From contig DAHVFL010000013.1 of assembly GCA_027316975.1 (NCBI GenBank), forward strand, positions 1-22,242: 22,242 nt of DNA, written 5' to 3'. Below, piece after piece: positions 8,529 to 15,735 of the stretch (position 1 is the stretch's first letter; each line of letters opens with the position of its first letter). A program made the translations under genes and the position numbers. The notes beneath the pieces were generated by a model that was not told the origin of the DNA, made no database searches, and saw only the letters and a program-made list of their open reading frames with translations. The DNA comes from Chloroflexota bacterium. Lineage in GTDB: Bacteria > Chloroflexota > Ktedonobacteria > Ktedonobacterales > Ktedonobacteraceae.

Positions 8529-8989
8529 CGGATCGCTTCCTCATCCCTCGATGGTTCTTTAATCTCGGTGGTGAGCTGATAGGCTTCTTCTATTAGCATC
8601 TCTACAACAACGCCCATGACTTGTTGTCCACTTACGCTCAGCGCATCAATCGCGATTCGTTCGCCTTCCTTTGTTTTGCAGAGGGCAATGAGCATATTTT
8701 TCCCATTCACCAAAATTGCATACTTGAGTGGGTCAGATACGTTCATTACCTCTCGTAGCGTTTTTGCTGCCTGTCCAATCTTGCGTGTTGACCACCCATA
8801 GCTTTTGAGATGGCGAATGAATTGTAGTTGTACCAGGTCATCTACAGAGTACAGTCTACGAGTTCCTGGTCCGTGCGATTGCTGCTCACCAGGCACAAGC
8901 AGCCCTGTTGAGGCCCAATAATCCAGTTGCTTTTGAGAGAAGCCCGTCGCGCGCACAACCTCAGCAGTTGTATAAACGTGAGATGCCAT
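8525..8989 (-). CDS. MerR family transcriptional regulator heading the defence operon
   Basis: 154-aa regulator. Residues 5-75 are a MerR-type winged helix (YTTAEVVRATGFSQKQLDYWASTGLL, residues listed only as its span 6-31; then GTRRLYSVDDLVQLQFIRHL). The C-terminal 80 residues lack the Cys cluster of metal sensors and hold a predicted strand-helix region with no visible ligand site. The ATG at 8989 has GGAG 7 nt upstream. The stop overlaps the methyltransferase start (ATGA), so the regulator is made from the same mRNA as methyltransferase and nuclease. It probably autoregulates the operon, taking the place of the C protein of classical R-M systems; that role is inferred from position. Confidence 0.88.
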   Translation of the reverse strand: MASHVYTTAEVVRATGFSQKQLDYWASTGLLVPGEQQSHGPGTRRLYSVDDLVQLQFIRHLKSYGWSTRKIGQAAKTLREVMNVSDPLKYAILVNGKNMLIALCKTKEGERIAIDALSVSGQQVMGVVVEMLIEEAYQLTTEIKEPSRDEEAIR

Positions 8990-9034
8990 CCATTCTCTCC
9001 GTTTTTGTACCCAGTTATACTCATTCTAATACGA

Positions 9035-9063
9035 AGCATACACAATAAAAACCCTAATGTCAA
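9035..9063 (-). promoter_or_regulatory. Promoter of the MerR-methyltransferase-nuclease operon
   Basis: On the reverse strand a perfect TTGACA (9063-9058) is separated by 17 nt from TATGCT (9040-9035), about 45 bp before the MerR start. Spacing and boxes fit a sigma70-type promoter. An ACCC...GGGT dyad brackets the -35 region and could be a regulator site, but it is short. Confidence 0.7.
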
Positions 9064-9133
9064 TTGCTTTTTGGGGTTTGTGAAAAGATCTTCACATTCA
9101 ACACAATAGAGAGCCGTAAACCTCGACACACAA

Positions 9134-9186
9134 GGCTTGCCCCTTCTGCTGCCCGTCTGCTAGACATCGGCGAGAAGGGGCAAGCC
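9134..9186. repeat. Long hairpin, 14-bp perfect stem
   Basis: GGCTTGCCCCTTCT at 9134-9147 pairs exactly with its reverse complement at 9173-9186 around a 25-nt loop. There is no T-run on either side. It lies in the 268-bp gap between the divergent MerR gene and the Rpn-type pseudogene. The GGCTTGCCCC core resembles the GGGGGCAAGCC element near 960, so it may belong to the same dispersed repeat class. Confidence 0.65.
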
Positions 9187-9257
9187 CTGGCCAGGATTCG
9201 ACAGACTATATCCGATATGCTACACTCTCGATAGATGAGAGAGGGGAGCTTTGTGGT

Positions 9258-9813
9258 ATGCCGAAACCGTATGATGATGCGATGAAGAAGCTCGTAGGAG
9301 GAATCCGCAAGAATTCTTGTCCTGGGTCCTCTGCTGCCATTAACCAGCGATGGGACAAGGCATGAAGTTATTGAAGACATGATTACGCGACTGGTTGCAG
9401 CAGGGCAAACCGAATTATTGTGGATAGGATACGCATTGGCTGCGAAAGTTATGAAGCACGATCTGCACTGGCTCAGAAGGAGGTTCTCAATGTTAGGCGA
9501 TTTCCTGTGTGACTCACCTGTATACCAGGAAGTGTTGGAAGAGAGGTTGGAAAAAGGCATAGAAAAAGGGCGTGAAGAGGGTCTAGCTAAAGGTCGTGAA
9601 GAAGCAATACAACAGCAACGTAGCGCATTGTTTAATATCACTTTAGATCGCTTCCCTGAGCTTGTGCGGCAGGTAAATAAGGCAGCAACCACTGTAGATG
9701 GTCCGGCCATTCTATTGCAATTGATCGTCAAGATTAGTACAGCGCAGACATCTGAGGAAGTAAAATATCTGTTGCTCTTGCTTACTGAAGAAATGGACGG
9801 CCCAGAGAACTGA
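9258..9813 (+). pseudogene. Rpn-family recombination-promoting nuclease, frameshifted and internally deleted
   Basis: The ATG at 9258 with GGGGAG upstream starts MPKPYDDAMKKLVGG, a typical opening of Rpn / PD-(D/E)xK transposase-like proteins. The reading then jumps frame: NPQEFLSWVL is encoded at 9302-9331 in a second frame, and PLLPLTSDGTRHEVIEDM onward runs in a third frame to the stop at 9813. Between NPQEFLSWVL and PLLPL the whole nuclease core, normally 150 or more residues, is missing. What remains is the C-terminal helical domain and the charged coiled coil with repeated EKGREEG units (about 9538-9615). An ATG at 9379 can still open a 144-aa product without the nuclease domain. It sits just before the aminotransferase gene with a 6-bp gap and is probably a mobile-gene relic. 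Confidence 0.75.
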
Positions 9814-9819
9814 TATTCT

Positions 9820-11022
9820 ATGAAACCAGGCAAACCACACATACACAACTTGCCCATCAATGATATTACAAATTTGAGCGTGCTGGCTCAACGGGTGCAG
9901 CAGGAGGCGGAGGCGCGTGGCGAGACGCTGCCGCCTCCTGTGCGTTTGCATATTGGCGAGCCGAGCTTTCGCACGCCGGAGCATATCCGGCAGGCTGCGA
10001 TTGACTCGATAGGGCGCGAGCCTTTGACGTATGGCCCGGCTGTTGGCTGGCCGTGGCTGCGGGAGTTGCTGGCGGAGAAGATTGCGCGTGTGAACAGGTA
10101 TCGCGTGAGGCCGGAAAACGTTGCGATAGCAATGGGTGGCACGGGCGCGATCCAGGCTGTTTTTCTTGCTACGCTGGGCGTAGGTGACGAGGCGTTGATA
10201 CCCGATCCGCACTGGCCGCATTACAATATGCAGCTCGCGGCGTGCGGGGCGACGTTGGTATCCTATCCGCTCAATGCAGAGCAGGCGTGGCTGCCGGACA
10301 TCGCGCAGTTGGAGCGGCTGGTTACGCCGCGCACGCGCATGTTGGTCATCAACAGTCCTGGCAACCCCACCGGCGCGGTGTTCCCGGCCTCGCTGGTGGC
10401 AGACTTGCTCGACTTCGCGCGCCGCCATGATCTCTATTTGCTATCCGACGAGTGCTACGACGAGATCGTATTTGAGGGGCGGCATGTCAGCCCGGCATCG
10501 TTTCTGACACAGGACGAATTTACCGAGGGGCGCGTGATCTGCGTCTATACCTTTTCCAAAAGTTACGCCATGACCGGATGGCGTATTGGTTATGTCACGA
10601 CCGGCGCGGAACTGCTGAAATCTATCGTCTATGTGCTGGATGCTGGCATGACCAATGTCAGCACTGCCATTCAACGCGCGGCAGCGGCGGCGCTGTCCGG
10701 CCCGCAGGATTGCATTAGCGAGATGCGCAACGCCTACCAGCGCCGCCGCGACCTGGCGGTGGTCCTGCTTAAAGAACACGGACGGTATGTGTATACGCCG
10801 CACGACGCATTTTACATCCTGGTTGATATTAGCAACTCCCGCTATCCGCAGCGCCATGCGCGCCAGTTTTCGCTGGATCTGCTGCGCGAGCATAATATCA
10901 CGATTGGGCCCGGGAGCGCCTTTGGCCCGGCGGCAGACCACTATGCGCGCATTTCACTGGCTGCTTCGGATGAAGAGATCGAAGGCGGTGTGCGCGCGGT
11001 TTGCCTGTTCGCTGATAGATGA
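9820..11022 (+). CDS. Class I/II pyridoxal-phosphate aminotransferase
   Basis: 400-aa fold-type I aminotransferase. Visible PLP-site residues: GGTGAIQAV (106-114, phosphate loop), NSPGNPTG with Asn182, SDECYDEI with Asp210 and Tyr213, the Schiff-base Lys247 in TFSKSYAMTGWRIGY, Arg255 in the same motif, and the substrate carboxylate Arg377 in ARISL. This is the aspartate/aromatic aminotransferase family (AspC/PatA-like subgroup). It transfers an amino group between an amino acid and a 2-oxo acid in the cytoplasm; the exact substrate cannot be read. The ATG at 9820 fits the family N-terminus, though no good ribosome binding site precedes it. It follows the Rpn relic by 6 bp and converges with a methyltransferase gene 2 bp after its end. 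Confidence 0.92.
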   Translation: MKPGKPHIHNLPINDITNLSVLAQRVQQEAEARGETLPPPVRLHIGEPSFRTPEHIRQAAIDSIGREPLTYGPAVGWPWLRELLAEKIARVNRYRVRPENVAIAMGGTGAIQAVFLATLGVGDEALIPDPHWPHYNMQLAACGATLVSYPLNAEQAWLPDIAQLERLVTPRTRMLVINSPGNPTGAVFPASLVADLLDFARRHDLYLLSDECYDEIVFEGRHVSPASFLTQDEFTEGRVICVYTFSKSYAMTGWRIGYVTTGAELLKSIVYVLDAGMTNVSTAIQRAAAAALSGPQDCISEMRNAYQRRRDLAVVLLKEHGRYVYTPHDAFYILVDISNSRYPQRHARQFSLDLLREHNITIGPGSAFGPAADHYARISLAASDEEIEGGVRAVCLFADR

Positions 11023-11024
11023 GA

Positions 11025-11876
11025 TTATTTATACGCAACCACTCCATAGGCGTCTGCTTTGCGTGTTACGCGGGTGAAACCCGCTTCTTGCAGGCGGCGT
11101 AACGCGCCCCTGGTGACGCCGCCGCTCGCCTTGCTGTCAGGGTCGCCGATGTAGTGGTAGAGACGACCGCCTCGCCGAAGTATGCGGTAAAGTTGCCGGT
11201 AAAACGCGCCCGCATAGAGATCACCAGCCAGGCTAAAGGTTGGCGGATCGTGGATGATACGCGCGAAGCTCTCGTCCGCGAATTCTTGCACTACTTCAGA
11301 AGCGTCACCCATGATCCGGGTAATCTTCGGGTTGTCAAAAAGCTCTCGCGACCAGGGATTGAGGCGCGCCATGGCCTGCGCTCCCGGATCGAGTTCGATG
11401 GTGACGACTTCTTCCGCGCTGCGGGCTGCTTCGATGGCGGTGTAACCCAGACCAGTAGCTGTATCGAGCACGCGCCCGCTGATGGGCACGATGGCGGCGA
11501 TTTTGCTGCGCGTATCCTGCATGGGGTCGGTGTCCTTGATGCGATGCATCACAAAGCCGGCAATCAACATGCCGGGCGCGCCCTTTGTTGGCAAAAGGCT
11601 GCACATGCGGTTGGTGTATTCAGAAAATACCTGGATGGGCTGTATCGCGTTATCTTCGACAAGGTAGCAATTGATCTCTGATTTACATATCTTTTCTATG
11701 CTTGACCAGGCCAGTCGCTCACCAACGGGGAAGATGATGCCATCACCTGTCAACGTCACTGTACCAGTGGTGCGTCCTAAATCTGCTGAAATGTCGATGG
11801 TTGTCAACCCCTTGCGCCTGGCATCGAGCAGCGGCCCGGCCTGGATGTATGAGAGAATAATGGGACAGGCTACCAT
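11025..11876 (-). CDS. SAM-dependent methyltransferase of the COG2521 (MnmC/spermidine-synthase-like) type
   Basis: 283-aa protein with two parts. The N-terminal 110 residues are beta-rich, with no catalytic motif. A Rossmann methyltransferase domain follows: RVLDTATGLGYTAIEAA (motif I, about 135-150), IELDPGA with the acidic pair Glu161/Asp163 that would hold the SAM ribose, MGDASEVV, and HDPPTFS (209-215) in the catalytic motif IV position, then RRGGRLYHYIGDP. This layout matches the predicted methyltransferases of COG2521, mostly known from archaea, whose substrate is not established to my knowledge. The HDPP motif could suit an exocyclic amine in RNA or a small molecule. The ATG at 11876 has GGAG 5 nt upstream. 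It appears to be transcribed alone. Confidence 0.75.
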   Translation of the reverse strand: MVACPIILSYIQAGPLLDARRKGLTTIDISADLGRTTGTVTLTGDGIIFPVGERLAWSSIEKICKSEINCYLVEDNAIQPIQVFSEYTNRMCSLLPTKGAPGMLIAGFVMHRIKDTDPMQDTRSKIAAIVPISGRVLDTATGLGYTAIEAARSAEEVVTIELDPGAQAMARLNPWSRELFDNPKITRIMGDASEVVQEFADESFARIIHDPPTFSLAGDLYAGAFYRQLYRILRRGGRLYHYIGDPDSKASGGVTRGALRRLQEAGFTRVTRKADAYGVVAYK

Positions 11877-12040
11877 GATTGCTCCAGGTTCACTTTATTG
11901 CTTATTCCTGTGTTAGAGAAATATAGTACAGAGGTTCATATAATCATAGAAGTGATTCAGGCCTATTATACTACGTGATGGTTTTCATAGCGCTCACTGC
12001 TTCGCAGTTCCCGGAAAGGGGAAAAGTTCTGCGCGTTCGC

Positions 12041-12069
12041 TTGCCTCACGTGAGAAAGTAGCTTATAAT
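12041..12069 (+). promoter_or_regulatory. Promoter with embedded CTCACGTGAG palindrome
   Basis: TTGCCT (12041-12046), 17 nt, then a perfect TATAAT (12064-12069), 66 bp before the PadR start. A perfect 10-bp palindrome, CTCACGTGAG (12045-12054), overlaps the -35 and spacer, well placed for a repressor to block polymerase. PadR autoregulation is a reasonable inference. The rest of the 258-bp gap (11877-12134) shows no gene. Confidence 0.65.
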
Positions 12070-12134
12070 GGCTGCGCATCAACTGCGGAATGTGACGAAG
12101 CGAAATATCACCTGAAGGGAATGCGAAAGGCGAC

Positions 12135-12680
12135 ATGCAAATTAGCGAACCTGCCGAGTATGCTATTTTAGGCTTGCTTGAACACCGGCCTATGCATGGC
12201 TATGAGATGTTTCAGCAATTTCAGAGTGGCATCCTGGGTCAGATAGTTCACCTGGAAATGAGCCAGATGTACGCTTTCCTCAAAAAACTTGAACGCATGG
12301 CATATATCGAGGCAGAATTAGAGGCGCAGGGGGTGCGCCCGCCGCGCAAAATCTTTCATCTCACCCAGGCGGGACGCGCCACGTTCCACGCATGGCTCAC
12401 CACGCCTGTCGAACGCCCGCGTGAGATTCGCCTGCTTTTCCTTATCAAGCTCTATTTCGCGCAATCACTTATCCCCGACCAGTTACCCCGTCTGATCGAT
12501 CTGGAGGTAGCCGCCTGCCAGAAATTCCTGGAGCATCTCGAAGCGCAGCGTCTCCCCGAGACGCAATCCAAGGATACGGCCTTTCTCGATCACGTGGTGC
12601 TGCGCAGCCGCATCCACCAGACCCGCGCCCTGCTCGACTGGCTGCGCGAGTTACAGGCGGAATTCGCGGGTATGAGGTAG
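12135..12680 (+). CDS. PadR family transcriptional regulator
   Basis: 181-aa regulator. Residues 5-85 are the PadR winged helix: EYAILGLLEHRPMHGYEMFQ, LEMSQMYAFLKKLERMAYIE, then the wing ending in FHLTQAGRATFHAWL. The C-terminal half (about 95-181) is the long helical dimerisation domain (Vir_act_alpha_C type). PadR proteins usually repress a neighbouring transporter or detoxification gene and their own promoter. Here no transporter is adjacent and the next gene is on the opposite strand, so self-repression through the palindrome in its promoter is the most direct reading. The ATG at 12135 follows GAAAGGCGAC, a modest ribosome binding site. Confidence 0.9.
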   Translation: MQISEPAEYAILGLLEHRPMHGYEMFQQFQSGILGQIVHLEMSQMYAFLKKLERMAYIEAELEAQGVRPPRKIFHLTQAGRATFHAWLTTPVERPREIRLLFLIKLYFAQSLIPDQLPRLIDLEVAACQKFLEHLEAQRLPETQSKDTAFLDHVVLRSRIHQTRALLDWLRELQAEFAGMR

Positions 12681-12705
12681 GGTTGTGATTTGACGAGGAT
12701 TACCA

Positions 12706-12726
12706 GGGCGACCGCGAGGGTCGCCC
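12706..12726. repeat. GC-rich hairpin downstream of padR-type gene
   Basis: GGGCGACC (12706-12713) and GGTCGCCC (12719-12726) form an 8-bp stem with a 5-nt loop, preceded by ACCA as in the elements near 898 and 950. There is no U-tract after it, so a dispersed repeat is likelier than a rho-independent terminator, though it could still slow transcription. Confidence 0.55.
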
Positions 12727-12755
12727 CAGACATTTGGAGAGAGTGGCTGTCATCC

Positions 12756-12835
12756 CTTCGCTGCGCTCAAGGGCAAGCTCTGAGCGCAGCGAAGAATCTG
12801 TGTTCTACCCAACGAGAGATCCTTCGCTGCGCTCA
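12756..12835. repeat. Three copies of a 14-bp element in direct and inverted order
   Basis: CTTCGCTGCGCTCA occurs at 12756-12769 and 12822-12835, and its exact reverse complement at 12781-12794. The first and second copies pair into a hairpin, and the second and third into another. The flanks (TGTCATCC, GGATGACA) extend the symmetry. This resembles widespread intergenic repeats built on a TCATCC-type terminus. It fills the gap between the PadR gene and the 3' end of the LLM oxidoreductase gene. Confidence 0.75.
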
Positions 12836-12901
12836 GGATGACAGAAGGACTTCTGTGAACGCCTCCGGGACAAGCTCTGCCTTGGTCCACCATGCCCGGT
12901 A

Positions 12902-13810
12902 TTATCGCCCGGCTACGGCGATTTTCTCGGCGGCTGGCACGATTTCGGTGGCGAGCAGGTCGAACGGTTCGAGGTCGGAGACGTTTTGCAGGCTAAAGAT
13001 GGCCTGGTCAATGCCCAGTTCGGCCAGTTGCGCCAGGTGTTCCAGCAAGGCTGCCGGGGTAGTGGAACCGTTGCGCCCGTCGGCGGTCAGCCGGTACGAA
13101 CTGAGCGTGGTCTTCTCGATCTGTTCGTAGGGACGCCCGATGGCGGCGCAATGCTCGCGCAGCACATCCAGTTTGCGCTGCACTTCGGGCAATGGCAGGC
13201 GCGCAAAGAGGTTGCAGGCATCGCCATACTGCGCGACCATTTTCAGGGTCTTGCGTTCGCCGCTGCCACCAATCAGGATGGGTGGATGCGGCTTTTGCAC
13301 GGCGCGGGGCGAGTTGAGCGGGCGCGCAAGCTGGTAGTGTTTACCTTTGTAGGGGGCATCGTTGCCTGCCCACATCTGGTGCGCGATTTGCAGCGTCTCT
13401 TCCAGTCGCTCAAAGCGTTCCGCGAGCGGCGGGAATGGGACGCCGAGGCCGCGATGCTCTTCCTCGTTCCAGGCTGCGCCAATGCCGAGATAGGCGCGGC
13501 CATGTGAAAGCACATCGAGCGTCGTCGCGGTTTTGATAAGAATGCCGGGATGTCGATAGGTGACACCCGTGACCATTGTGCCAAGCTTGATGTGGTTGGT
13601 ACGCCCGGCTGCGAAGGCCAGGGCGCTATATCCCTCGAGCATCTCCAATTCGGGCGGCCCAGAAAAGCCGATCTGGAAGAAATGATCCATCACCCACAAA
13701 CTATAAAAACCCGCGCGTTCTGCGCGTTCTGCTATCAATCCAAAGGTATCGCCCAGGTGTTCCTGCCCGTTGGGCCATGTGAAGTTAGAGACTTGCAATC
13801 CAAGTCGCAT
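12902..13810 (-). CDS. LLM class (luciferase-like) flavin/F420-dependent oxidoreductase
   Basis: 302-aa TIM-barrel protein of the bacterial luciferase superfamily. Signatures: the opening strand MRLGLQVSNFTWP, ERAGFYSLWVMDHFF (31-45), IKLGTMVTGVTYRHP (74-88), TLDVLSHGRAYLGIGAAWNE (97-116) with the conserved Gly-rich turn, and KPHPPILIGGSGE (173-185), which binds cofactor phosphate. The group using deazaflavin F420 (TIGR03560-like) is the closest match I recall, but an FMN-dependent monooxygenase cannot be ruled out. The substrate is unknown. The ATG at 13810 has GGAG 11 nt upstream. The gene faces the PadR gene across repeats and diverges from the HTH-methyltransferase operon. Confidence 0.88.
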   Translation of the reverse strand: MRLGLQVSNFTWPNGQEHLGDTFGLIAERAERAGFYSLWVMDHFFQIGFSGPPELEMLEGYSALAFAAGRTNHIKLGTMVTGVTYRHPGILIKTATTLDVLSHGRAYLGIGAAWNEEEHRGLGVPFPPLAERFERLEETLQIAHQMWAGNDAPYKGKHYQLARPLNSPRAVQKPHPPILIGGSGERKTLKMVAQYGDACNLFARLPLPEVQRKLDVLREHCAAIGRPYEQIEKTTLSSYRLTADGRNGSTTPAALLEHLAQLAELGIDQAIFSLQNVSDLEPFDLLATEIVPAAEKIAVAGR

Positions 13811-13912
13811 ACAGGTGTATTCTCCGTTCTGATCAGGTTGTGGAACCCGGCGCTTACTTAAGCATAGGTATTATACAAAGGAAAGTGGAAAAGTGGCAAG
13901 GGAAATTGTTAC

Positions 13913-13941
13913 TTGACGCTTTCTTACTCATCACATAGAAT
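13913..13941 (+). promoter_or_regulatory. Promoter of the HTH-methyltransferase-endonuclease operon
   Basis: TTGACG (13913-13918), a 17-nt spacer, and TAGAAT (13936-13941), each one base from consensus. It lies 91 bp before the chosen start of the HTH regulator and about 100 bp from the divergent LLM gene start. Confidence 0.7.
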
Positions 13942-14032
13942 GAAGAAAACATACACTACATGATTGCCACGCCACAAAAAGCTGAATCTCACCCATCGTC
14001 GAATGAAGCCAGGGAGCGCGCGAGGAGGGCCA

Positions 14033-14680
14033 ATGTCAACAATGCATACAGGGGATGAGTGGTTGAGCTTGAGCGAGGCTGCTGAGATGCTGGGCATCCA
14101 TCCGGCCACGGTGCGCTTAAGGGCGGACCGCAACGAGATACCGGCGCGCCGCACCAGTGGGGGACATCGTCGTTTTCGACGGGCAGACATCGAGTCCAGG
14201 TTGCGCCAGGAAGTTGAACCCAAACCACGTCCCGCTGCGCAATTGCTGGTGCAGAGTGTGCTTGGACGCGTGCGCTTTGCTTTCACCGATGGTACCCTCA
14301 ACACCTTCTCCTGGTATGCACACTTTAACGATGCGGCGCGGGAAGGCTACCGCAGCCTCGGACGGCGCGTACTCGAGCTGCTCTTACGCGTCCTGGCCGA
14401 CGGCACTTCTGAGGACGAACTACGCTCACAGGCTGTACAACTGGGCAAAGCTTACGGCACTATTACGCGTGAGTCGCTTGTTCCCGTCGCAGATGCCGTG
14501 CGCGCCTTCCTCTATTTTCGCAGCCTGGTTGACGAAAGCGTGCTGCAACTGGCTGAAGTGCGCGGCATACGCGATCATCAAGATATCCCCTGGGCCGAAA
14601 GCCTCTACCAGATACAAACTCTTACGAACGAAATATTGCCCGCGTTGATCGAGGCGGCACAGGCAAATGGACAAAAATAA
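14033..14680 (+). CDS. MerR/excisionase-type HTH regulator with helical C-terminal domain
   Basis: 215-aa protein. Residues 10-60 hold an excisionase/MerR-like DNA-binding unit (WLSLSEAAEMLGIHPATVRL; RTSGGHRRFRRADIESRL). Residues 70-215 are an all-helical domain that ends in IQTLTNEILPALIEAA and resembles the N-terminal domain of RsbR/RsbRD-type stress proteins; that likeness is from memory. The open frame extends to 13964, but the ATG at 14033 has AGGAGG 4 nt upstream and gives the usual N-terminus. It ends 8 bp before a DNA methyltransferase and shares its promoter, so it may control that R-M pair. It could also be a general regulator that happens to be upstream. Confidence 0.8.
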   Translation: MSTMHTGDEWLSLSEAAEMLGIHPATVRLRADRNEIPARRTSGGHRRFRRADIESRLRQEVEPKPRPAAQLLVQSVLGRVRFAFTDGTLNTFSWYAHFNDAAREGYRSLGRRVLELLLRVLADGTSEDELRSQAVQLGKAYGTITRESLVPVADAVRAFLYFRSLVDESVLQLAEVRGIRDHQDIPWAESLYQIQTLTNEILPALIEAAQANGQK

Positions 14681-14688
14681 CCAGAGGA

Positions 14689-15735
14689 ATGAATAAGGTG
14701 TATGACAAGAAAAACTTATCTGAAGAATTGGAAACGGCTAAGATGAAAGAACTTCACGAGCCATCAGTTGCTTATACTCGCAATACAGAATTGCCTACAT
14801 TTTTTGGTCAGCCAATGCTCAAGGGAACCTTTATTGAGGTCGAAAAAGACCAGACAAAGCCAGGTACCCTTGCTCCCAGGCTCTATTACAAGCACGAGCA
14901 TGGAGAAATCTGGCATGGAGATGCTATTGCCTGGCTAAGTGAACTGGAAAGCGCATCCGTTGATCTACTCTTTGCTGATCCACCCTATAACATTAATAAA
15001 GCTGAATGGGATACTTTTGAGTCTCAGGAAGCTTATGTGCAATGGTCGCTTCAATGGATTGAACAAGCGGCTCGTGTATTGAAACCAACGGGAACAATGT
15101 ATGTTTGCGGTTTCTCCGAAATCCTTGCCGACCTGCGCTTGCCTGCATCGCGTTTCTTCAAGGGATGTAAGTGGTTAGTCTGGCATTACAAAAACAAAGC
15201 TAATCTTGGTAATGACTGGGGACGGTCGCATGAAAGTATTTTACATTTTAGAAAAAGTAAACAGTTCACTTCCAACATTAATGATATACGTATTCCGTAT
15301 GGAGATCATACGCTCAAATATCCCGATCATCCCCAGGCTGAAACAAGTCAATATGGCAATGGAAGTAATGCGAAGGATAAGGTCTGGACACCTCATCCTC
15401 GCGGGGCTAAACCCCGTGATGTGATTGAGATTCCGACTACTTGCAACGGAATGCATGAGAAAACGCCTCACCCAACGCAGAAGCCGGAAGAATTGCTAAG
15501 AAAGTTGGTACTGGCATCATCCAATGCCGGTGATAAAGTGATCGACCCATTTCTTGGTTCCGGCACGACAGCTGTTGTTTCTGAGCAGCTTGGTCGTCGT
15601 TGGATGGGCTGTGATATTTCACTTGAGTATTGCCAATGGGGAGCGGAGAGAATCGAACTGGTTGAAGATTGGCCTGTGGATAAGTGGATACAATATGATT
15701 TAGATAATGCAGCCAGAAGGAAGTCTATCCGATGA
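14689..15735 (+). CDS. Beta-class site-specific DNA methyltransferase (N6-adenine or N4-cytosine)
   Basis: 348-aa enzyme with motif IV DPPYNI (97-102) near the N-terminus and motif I DPFLGSGTT (286-294) near the C-terminus, the permuted order of the beta class. HPTQKP (261-266) precedes motif I as expected for motif X. The variable middle (about 150-250) would recognise the target. DPPY favours adenine N6, but N4-cytosine is possible. The first 60 residues are an extra, poorly conserved tail. The ATG at 14689 has AGAGG only 1 nt away, so a GTG three codons later or ATG codon 19 may be the true start. The stop overlaps the next gene as ATGA. With that gene it forms a type II R-M pair. Confidence 0.88.
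   Translation: MNKVYDKKNLSEELETAKMKELHEPSVAYTRNTELPTFFGQPMLKGTFIEVEKDQTKPGTLAPRLYYKHEHGEIWHGDAIAWLSELESASVDLLFADPPYNINKAEWDTFESQEAYVQWSLQWIEQAARVLKPTGTMYVCGFSEILADLRLPASRFFKGCKWLVWHYKNKANLGNDWGRSHESILHFRKSKQFTSNINDIRIPYGDHTLKYPDHPQAETSQYGNGSNAKDKVWTPHPRGAKPRDVIEIPTTCNGMHEKTPHPTQKPEELLRKLVLASSNAGDKVIDPFLGSGTTAVVSEQLGRRWMGCDISLEYCQWGAERIELVEDWPVDKWIQYDLDNAARRKSIR

Noticed and set aside
4729..8989. BREX or DISARM system
   Set aside because: Only the methyltransferase resembles those systems; PglZ, BrxC, Lon-like, helicase or DrmB genes are not present.
9134..9186. Rho-independent terminator
   Set aside because: The 25-nt loop and the lack of a T-run on either strand argue against it.
11154..11681. 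175-aa forward frame opposite the COG2521-like methyltransferase
   Set aside because: The opposite strand has motif I, the acidic loop and HDPPTFS; this frame has nothing recognisable.
12756..12835. CRISPR-like array
   Set aside because: The repeats are 14 bp, alternate in orientation and have spacers of 11 and 27 bp; no cas genes are present.
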